DNA from: an uncultured Bacillota bacterium
GTDB taxonomy: Bacteria; Bacillota; UBA994; UBA5500
Length of the DNA stretch: 9,025 bases
NCBI GenBank assembly: GCA_937874815.1
Contig: CALNBW010000249.1
Coordinates: forward strand, 1 to 9,025
Direction: 5' to 3'
How positions within the stretch are numbered: position 1 is the stretch's first letter; each line of letters opens with the position of its first letter. The notes beneath the pieces are model-generated. The model had not been told where the DNA came from. It searched no databases and worked only from the letters and a program-made list of their open reading frames with translations. The translations under genes and the position numbers were made by a program. Positions 5,714-9,025 of this stretch are shown in pieces.

Positions 5714-6355
5714 ATGGGGCTATTTTCGCAAGGCACCTGTGTCTTGTGCGGCGCTCCGGTTAAGTCGATGTGGGCCGCCAAGATCGCAGAGGGGCTGTTG
5801 TGCAAAGCATGCTGTAGAAAGGCAGGTTATTTTTCTCGCTCACGCGCAAAGAATAAGACATTGGATAACGTTAGAGCTGATATGGCCAGGATGGAAGCCG
5901 CTGCTGCCAGACAGAGGGCGTTCGAGCCAACCAGGACAATTGGTAAACATCTTGCTATTGATGAGCATAAGCAGCAATGGCAGATTCTCGATGGGGTTAC
6001 TGGCAAACTGATCATGTCCAGGGTGCTGGATTTCTCCGAAATAGTGAGCTATGAACTGCTGGAGGATGGAGAAACATTAGCCAAGGGCGGACTTGGGCGT
6101 GCGCTAGTCGGAGGGGCGCTTTTTGGCGGCGTGGGTGCCATAGTTGGTGGAGTAACCGGCAAGAAGTCCAAAAATGTAATCAACAGTATGAAAATCAAGA
6201 TCACAGTAAGGGATATGTCTAATCCAGTCGTGTACGTATCCCTGATCAGCGGCAAAACCAAACATAATTCTCTTACACATCGACTTGCTCAAGAAACTGC
6301 ACAAGAGATCCTTTCTCTGTTGGAGCTGATGCAGGAGTTAGCGGGTAACGTTTAA
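5714..6355 (+). CDS. Zinc-ribbon (DUF4428-like) and glycine-zipper protein, prophage cargo of unknown function
   Basis: A 213-aa protein, start ATG 5714 with GGGGGAGGG about 8 nt upstream. The N-terminus has a four-cysteine zinc ribbon, C9-x2-C12 and C30-x2-C33, in the arrangement 'CxxCG...(G)LLCKxCC' typical of DUF4428. Residues 40-75 form a charged helix. Residues 78-125 look like a beta-rich domain. Then comes a glycine-zipper stretch (GRALVGGALFGGVGAIVGGVTG), weakly membrane-like, then strands and a C-terminal helix (AQETAQEILSLLELM). This zinc ribbon plus 'ALxGGxxxGGxGAIVGG' pattern recurs in many Bacillota and phage proteins, often with a SHOCT tail, but this copy has none. Function is unknown. 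It has its own promoter and terminator and lies between int and attR, the usual place for lysogenic cargo (moron) genes. Confidence 0.85.
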   Translation: MGLFSQGTCVLCGAPVKSMWAAKIAEGLLCKACCRKAGYFSRSRAKNKTLDNVRADMARMEAAAARQRAFEPTRTIGKHLAIDEHKQQWQILDGVTGKLIMSRVLDFSEIVSYELLEDGETLAKGGLGRALVGGALFGGVGAIVGGVTGKKSKNVINSMKIKITVRDMSNPVVYVSLISGKTKHNSLTHRLAQETAQEILSLLELMQELAGNV

Positions 6356-6364
6356 TGCAAGCAC

Positions 6365-6397
6365 AAAAAAGGGGCCCAATGAACGGCCTCCTTTTTT
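6365..6397 (+). terminator. Terminator of the zinc-ribbon gene
   Basis: AAAAAAGGGGCC (6365-6376) pairs with GGCCTCCTTTTTT (ending 6397), with a one-base bulge. The A-run and T-run on both sides could make it work on either strand, protecting the phage from host tRNA-side transcription as well. Confidence 0.85.
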
Positions 6398-6426
6398 GAT
6401 TACTATCGTGTTAAGCGGGATACAAT

Positions 6427-6467
6427 GGGCACCATGCGGTAGTATTTGGGCACCATTTGGGCACCAT
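6427..6467 (+). repeat. Three direct repeats GGGCACCAT, candidate integrase arm-type sites
   Basis: GGGCACCAT occurs at 6427-6435, 6448-6456 and 6459-6467. The last two are part of a longer TTTGGGCACCAT unit in tandem at 11-bp spacing, one helical turn. They lie 45-85 bp from the tRNA-derived core on the phage side, where tyrosine integrases of tRNA-targeting elements bind arm-type repeats. The repeats are seen directly; the binding role is inferred. Confidence 0.6.
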
Positions 6468-6511
6468 GTTGACTTGCCGACCCCGATATAACGGGCGCGG
6501 GGAGGCGTTAC

Positions 6512-6564
6512 GCAACTGACTCTTAATCAGTGGGTCCGGGGTTCGAATCCCTGATGGCGCACCA
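6512..6564 (+). other. attR: 3' part of tRNA-Lys (anticodon CTT), prophage boundary
   Basis: Anticodon stem-loop ACTGA-CTCTTAA-TCAGT (6515-6531) carries CTT at 6522-6524. The variable region GGGTC follows, then the T arm CGGGG-TTCGAAT-CCCTG (6537-6553), the acceptor strand ATGGCGC, discriminator A and encoded CCA (6562-6564). The matching 5' acceptor (GCGCCAT) and a D arm are missing upstream, where unrelated phage sequence stands. This is the standard scar of integration into the 3' end of a tRNA gene: the intact tRNA-Lys should sit at the far end (attL), and this copy is the duplicated core. A functional tRNA from this copy is unlikely. Confidence 0.85.
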
Positions 6565-6573
6565 TACGAAACT

Positions 6574-6602
6574 CAAGCCCCGCAGGCCTTGCGGGGTTTT
6601 TT
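6574..6602 (+). terminator. tRNA-Lys transcription terminator (host side)
   Basis: CCCCGCA (6578-6584), loop GGCCT, TGCGGGG (6590-6596), then TTTTTT. It lies 13 bp after the CCA end and was presumably the terminator of the original tRNA-Lys gene before integration separated the 5' half. Confidence 0.9.
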
Positions 6603-6960
6603 GTTTTTCCTTTTAGTCGCATCAATGATGTAGGTCCTACCTTACGTAAACGGGGGCATAGAGGCGGTTCTGTTTCTAGCTGAAGGCCCAGCCTCAAACT
6701 GACAGCATGAAGGGCTATCGGTGCAGCTGTAAATCCAAATTACACTGTGGTGGCGCTGGCTGTGAACGTTGTAGAAGGAAAAGATCTAGGACACGCAGAA
6801 ATAATACTAGGCAAGTCTAGACCTGTGCCACCCTATATCGACGCCTGAGAATGCCGCACCCGCAGAAGGGGTGGCCCGTAGCACCAATGGTTCACGATAG
6901 GTTTTCCCGGTGTTATTAAGAACTGTTACGAGGTATCTACAGATATTCTGGCCAAGATAT
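6603..6960. other. 358-bp region without a well-supported gene
   Basis: Between the tRNA terminator and the AlbA_2 gene there is no frame with a convincing ribosome site. I see two adjacent palindromes (GTAGG-T-CCTAC 6630-6640 and TTACGTAA 6642-6649), a short Cys-rich frame at 6707-6820, and an imperfect hairpin around 6853-6875. A weak promoter pair (TTCACG, 17 bp, TATTAA near 6891-6919) could serve the downstream gene. It may be host intergenic DNA or the remnant of an older insertion. Confidence 0.4.
6707..6820 (+). CDS. Possible 37-aa Cys-rich basic peptide (doubtful)
   Basis: ATG 6707 to TAG 6818-6820 encodes a 37-residue peptide with five cysteines in the first 22 residues (C6-x-C8, C14, C19-x2-C22), followed by an Arg/Lys-rich tail. 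The pattern could be a small metal- or nucleic-acid-binding knuckle, but no Shine-Dalgarno precedes the ATG and no family is recognised. It may be a chance frame. It is listed only because the composition is unusual. Confidence 0.15.
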   Translation: MKGYRCSCKSKLHCGGAGCERCRRKRSRTRRNNTRQV

Positions 6961-6975
6961 AAGGGGGTGAACCTA

Positions 6976-8583
6976 ATGCGAGAATATAACACGGTGGAGG
7001 AACTGCAGAACGCGCCGGAAGGCGAGCATTTTGAATTTAAAGAAGCTAAGGCGCGTTTTGATTTTAGAGAAGCCGTTAAATACTGCTGTGCCCTGTCTAA
7101 TTCTGGCGGTGGAAAACTTGTACTCGGTATTACCGACAAGCGACCACGCAAAGTAGTCGGTAGTAAGGCCTTTGAACAGCCGGAACGTACCCGAAAAGGT
7201 TTGATGGAGAAGCTACACGTCCTTGTTGATTTTGAAATTATGGAACAAGACGGCAAGCGCGTGCTGGTCTTTACCGTAGCAAGCCGCCCAGTGGGGCTGC
7301 CTATTCAGGTTAATGGTGTCGCCTGGTGGCGTGATGGCGATAGTCTTATGCCCATGCCGGAAGATGTTCGTCGTGGGATTTATGAAGAAACCGATTTTGA
7401 TTTCTCCAGCAGTATCTGTGTTGGGGCGAGTCTGAGCGACCTGGACGAGAACGCCATTGATGTTTTTCGAGCAAAATGGTTGGAAAAGAAAGGTCAAAAG
7501 CGCATCAAAAGCCTTTCACCAGAGCAATTGCTGATGGATTGCGAAGCAGTTACTGACGAGGGAGTAACTTATGCAGCGCTTGCCTTGTTTGGGAAAAGAG
7601 CGTCCCTTGGCAAATACCTTCCGCAATCGGAAATCATATTTGAATATCGCTCCTCCGACGCTTCGGGGCCAGCCGCGCAGCGAGAAGAGTTTCGTGTTGG
7701 CTTCTTTGCCTGCTACGATCGCATTTGGGAGCTTATTAACTTAAGAAACGACAGGCAGCATTATCAAGAAGGCTTTTTTGTTTTTGACATACCAACCTTC
7801 AATGAGCGTGTTGTGCGCGAAGCCATCTTGAATGCTGTTAGCCATAGAAATTATCAACTGGGCGGAAGTGTCTTTGTCCGCCAATATCCCAACAGGCTTG
7901 TGGTAGAAAACCCAGGTGGATTCCCCAAGGGCGTGACTCTGGAAAATATCCTTGATCGTCAGTCGCCGCGTAATCGCCGTATTGCGGAAATACTTGCCCT
8001 TTGCGGTCTCGTTGAGCGATCGGGCCAAGGAATGAATCTTATGTATGAGTTGAGCATTATGGAAGCTAAACAACTTCCCGACTTCAACGGGACGGACGAC
8101 AACTTTGTGCGTATTACGTTAAACGGGCTAGTACTGGATAAAACAATGCTGTCGCTGATCAACAAAATCGGCAATGACCGTTTAGAATCTATGTCTACCG
8201 CTGACTTCCTTGTCATAGACGCACTGTATCATGAGAAAAAGTTGCCAGGAAACCTACGGCCGCGGTTGAAACGATTGATTGATTTGGGTATCGTTGAACA
8301 CCTTAGCCGAAACAAATACGTGCTTGCTCGCAGTCTGTATGAGGTCACCGGCAAATCCGGCGTTCACACTCGGATTGTCGGCTTGGACCGTGATACGAAT
8401 AAGGAATTACTGTTAAAGCATATCCGGAAGAATGGCGGCAAGGGAACACCGTTCAAAGAATTGGAGCAGGTTTTGCCTAGCTATTCCAAAAACCAAATTA
8501 GAGTGTTGGTGAGAGAATTGCGGGCAGACAATCTTATTTATGCTGTCGGCAAAACCTCAGCGACGCGGTGGTTTGCGCGCTAA
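6976..8583 (+). CDS. Schlafen AlbA_2 domain and GHKL-type ATP-binding protein
   Basis: A 535-aa protein; I choose ATG 6976 because AAGGGGGTGA at 6961-6970 gives a strong site. A 22-codon upstream extension from ATG 6910 lacks one. Residues 5-130 are an AlbA_2 (Schlafen-like) domain: GEHFEFKEAK, then SNSGGGKLVLGITD, then WWRDGDSLMPM. Residues about 275-385 are a HATPase_c_4 ATP-binding domain with N-box EAILNAVSHR (282-291), G1 box ENPGGFPKG (311-319) and G2 box RSGQGMNLM (348-356). The C-terminal 130 residues look like winged-helix segments. Such proteins are annotated as putative transcriptional regulators or DNA-binding ATPases, and relatives occur in accessory and defence islands; the substrate is unknown. 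It appears complete. Its stop codon TAA overlaps the first base of an 11-bp tandem repeat array. Being next to a tRNA integration site, it may itself be an accessory gene. Confidence 0.88.
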   Translation: MREYNTVEELQNAPEGEHFEFKEAKARFDFREAVKYCCALSNSGGGKLVLGITDKRPRKVVGSKAFEQPERTRKGLMEKLHVLVDFEIMEQDGKRVLVFTVASRPVGLPIQVNGVAWWRDGDSLMPMPEDVRRGIYEETDFDFSSSICVGASLSDLDENAIDVFRAKWLEKKGQKRIKSLSPEQLLMDCEAVTDEGVTYAALALFGKRASLGKYLPQSEIIFEYRSSDASGPAAQREEFRVGFFACYDRIWELINLRNDRQHYQEGFFVFDIPTFNERVVREAILNAVSHRNYQLGGSVFVRQYPNRLVVENPGGFPKGVTLENILDRQSPRNRRIAEILALCGLVERSGQGMNLMYELSIMEAKQLPDFNGTDDNFVRITLNGLVLDKTMLSLINKIGNDRLESMSTADFLVIDALYHEKKLPGNLRPRLKRLIDLGIVEHLSRNKYVLARSLYEVTGKSGVHTRIVGLDRDTNKELLLKHIRKNGGKGTPFKELEQVLPSYSKNQIRVLVRELRADNLIYAVGKTSATRWFAR

Positions 8584-8669
8584 CTTTGAACCAACTTTGA
8601 ACCAACTTTGAACCAACTTTGAACTAACTTTGAACTAACTTTGAACTAACTTTGAACTAACTTTGAACT
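8582..8669 (+). repeat. Eight perfect 11-bp tandem repeats AACTTTGAAC(C/T)
   Basis: AACTTTGAACC occurs three times (8582-8614), then AACTTTGAACT five times (8615-8669), with no other change, followed by a decayed AAC. The first unit begins inside the TAA stop of the AlbA_2 gene (8581-8583). The 11-bp period is close to one DNA helical turn, so all units face one side of the helix. The block switch from C to T at the last base suggests amplification by slippage from two founder units. It lies just upstream of the promoter at 8710. Confidence 0.97.
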
Positions 8670-8709
8670 AACCCGGCAACTATTCGACAACAGGGGACAA
8701 AACTTGCTG

Positions 8710-8738
8710 TTGGTAGATTAGCATAATTGTGCTATGAT
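8710..8738 (+). promoter_or_regulatory. Promoter of the 31-aa gene with operator-like palindrome in the spacer
   Basis: TTGGTA (8710-8715) and TATGAT (8733-8738) are 17 bp apart. The spacer and the first bases of the -10 are filled by TAGCATAATTGTGCTA (8719-8734), an inverted repeat with 14 of 16 symmetric positions. Flanking TTGCTG..GGTA (8704-8715) and TACCAGCAA (8738-8746) extend the dyad. A repressor bound there would block RNA polymerase; its identity is unknown. Confidence 0.65.
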
Positions 8739-8772
8739 ACCAGCAATATCTGTTAGGGAGGCAAAGCCCACA

Positions 8773-8868
8773 ATGCCGAACTTGTCTATGGCTATCATGA
8801 ATATGCAGCAACAACGGCAACTCGTGGTCGTAACTGGCAACGGGCTTTTGTTGTTGATTTATAGATAG
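8773..8868 (+). CDS. 31-aa Met-rich, C-terminally hydrophobic peptide (small protein or leader peptide)
   Basis: ATG 8773 to TAG 8866-8868, with a strong AGGGAGGC (8755-8762) upstream, its own promoter (8710-8738) and a terminator (8896-8935). The peptide begins MPNLSMAIMNM, four Met in eleven residues, then QQQRQ, and ends with a Val/Leu-rich segment (LVVVTGNGLLLLIYR) that could enter a membrane. I do not recognise it. Options are a leader peptide for attenuation of the gene at 8979, a small membrane protein, or a type I toxin-like peptide. The complete set of expression signals makes translation likely; the role is open. Confidence 0.55.
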   Translation: MPNLSMAIMNMQQQRQLVVVTGNGLLLLIYR

Positions 8869-8895
8869 CAGGAAAAGTTTTCGGCTATTGAAATC

Positions 8896-8935
8896 AGCGG
8901 TCGAAGTCCAGCAACTGGACTCCGGCCGCTTTTTT
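8896..8935 (+). terminator. Strong intrinsic terminator after the 31-aa frame
   Basis: AGCGGTCGAAGTCCAG (8896-8911), loop CAA, CTGGACTCCGGCCGCT (8915-8930), then TTTTTT. The 16-bp stem has one G-T pair and one mismatch. It lies 28 nt after the peptide stop and 43 nt before the next start, so it either ends the small transcript or acts as an attenuator of the next gene. Confidence 0.92.
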
Positions 8936-8978
8936 GCTTCTGTCAGACCTCGGAAATCGCAAATAGGAAGGGATGCTT

Positions 8979-9025
8979 ATGAGTAACAGTCTATCGTCTA
9001 GGCCGGAATTCCCTAAAAGGGTGCT
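8979..9025 (+). CDS. Start of a gene running off the right edge, product not assignable
   Basis: ATG 8979 with AGGAAGGG (8965-8972) 6 nt upstream opens a frame that stays open to the end, giving only 15 complete residues (MSNSLSSRPEFPKRV...). A second in-frame ATG at 8973 abuts the ribosome site and is less likely. The segment PEFPKRVL is weakly reminiscent of the start of class I methionyl-tRNA-ligase-like proteins, but 15 residues are too few to rely on. Its only visible expression signals are the upstream terminator/leader unit. Confidence 0.6.
   Translation, partial: MSNSLSSRPEFPKRV

Noticed and set aside
6488..6564. An intact tRNA-Lys gene
   Set aside because: The anticodon and T arms are perfect, but no GCGCCAT 5' acceptor strand or D arm exists at the right distance, so only the 3' part is present.
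6910..6975. Upstream ATG extension of the AlbA_2 protein by 22 residues
   Set aside because: There is no Shine-Dalgarno before ATG 6910, while ATG 6976 has a strong one, and the extension does not resemble the domain.
6807..7256. 149-aa open frame on the minus strand
   Set aside because: It lies opposite the well-supported AlbA_2 coding region and its upstream area, has low-complexity Ser/Arg content and no ribosome site.
7741..8073. 110-aa minus-strand frame inside the AlbA_2 gene
   Set aside because: It is an antisense shadow of the conserved ATP-binding domain and has no expression signals.
8582..8669. CRISPR array
   Set aside because: The units are 11 bp and directly adjacent with no spacers, so this is a simple tandem repeat.
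8700..8935. T-box riboswitch before the partial gene
   Set aside because: No AGGGTGGNACCGCG antiterminator core or stem I motifs are visible, and the region holds a translated-looking frame.

Overview
The window looks like the right-hand end of a prophage integrated in a low-to-mid GC Bacillota chromosome, followed by about 2.4 kb of probable host DNA. The strong purine-rich Shine-Dalgarno sites, CCA encoded in the tRNA, GC-rich hairpin plus T-run terminators and the style of the lysis genes fit a Bacillota host, possibly Negativicutes or a Peptococcaceae-like clostridium. The genus cannot be fixed from the sequence alone.

Positions 1-2215 hold the end of the tail/baseplate module. They contain the C-terminus of a probable tail protein (YmfQ/gpI-like), a 534-aa tail-collar fibre protein with a glycine-rich tip, a small tail-fibre-associated protein and a 34-aa XkdX/CD1375-like protein, all tightly spaced. 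Positions 2216-2522 form a self-contained cassette (extended -10 promoter, 52-aa gene, two hairpins) that looks like a phage moron. Positions 2566-4325 are the lysis module: a holin, an N-acetylmuramoyl-L-alanine amidase with a C-terminal stalk-like domain, a second small membrane protein, and a strong terminator.

Positions 4337-5529 carry a tyrosine recombinase (integrase) with its own promoter and terminator. Between promoter and coding region lies a strikingly structured leader: a compact three-way junction, then a hairpin that would mask the only good ribosome-binding sequence, with complementary loops that could kiss. The integrase start codon is also unclear. Positions 5651-6397 are a second stand-alone cassette, encoding a zinc-ribbon/glycine-zipper protein. 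The element ends at three GGGCACCAT direct repeats (candidate integrase arm sites) and a 3'-half tRNA-Lys(CTT), which I read as the attR duplication. An intact tRNA-Lys should lie at the other end of the prophage, outside this window.

Right of attR come the tRNA terminator, about 370 bp with little recognisable coding content, and a 535-aa Schlafen AlbA_2/ATP-binding protein. Eight perfect 11-bp tandem repeats begin inside its stop codon. Next is a small transcription unit with an operator-like palindrome in its promoter, a 31-aa Met-rich/hydrophobic peptide and a strong terminator. The start of another gene runs off the end. All supported genes are on the + strand.

The tail genes build the host-recognition end of the virion, and the holin and amidase release progeny. 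The integrase and attR handle integration and excision, and the two isolated cassettes are likely lysogen-expressed cargo. The most unusual signals are the folded integrase leader and the repeat/operator/leader-peptide arrangement after the AlbA_2 gene.
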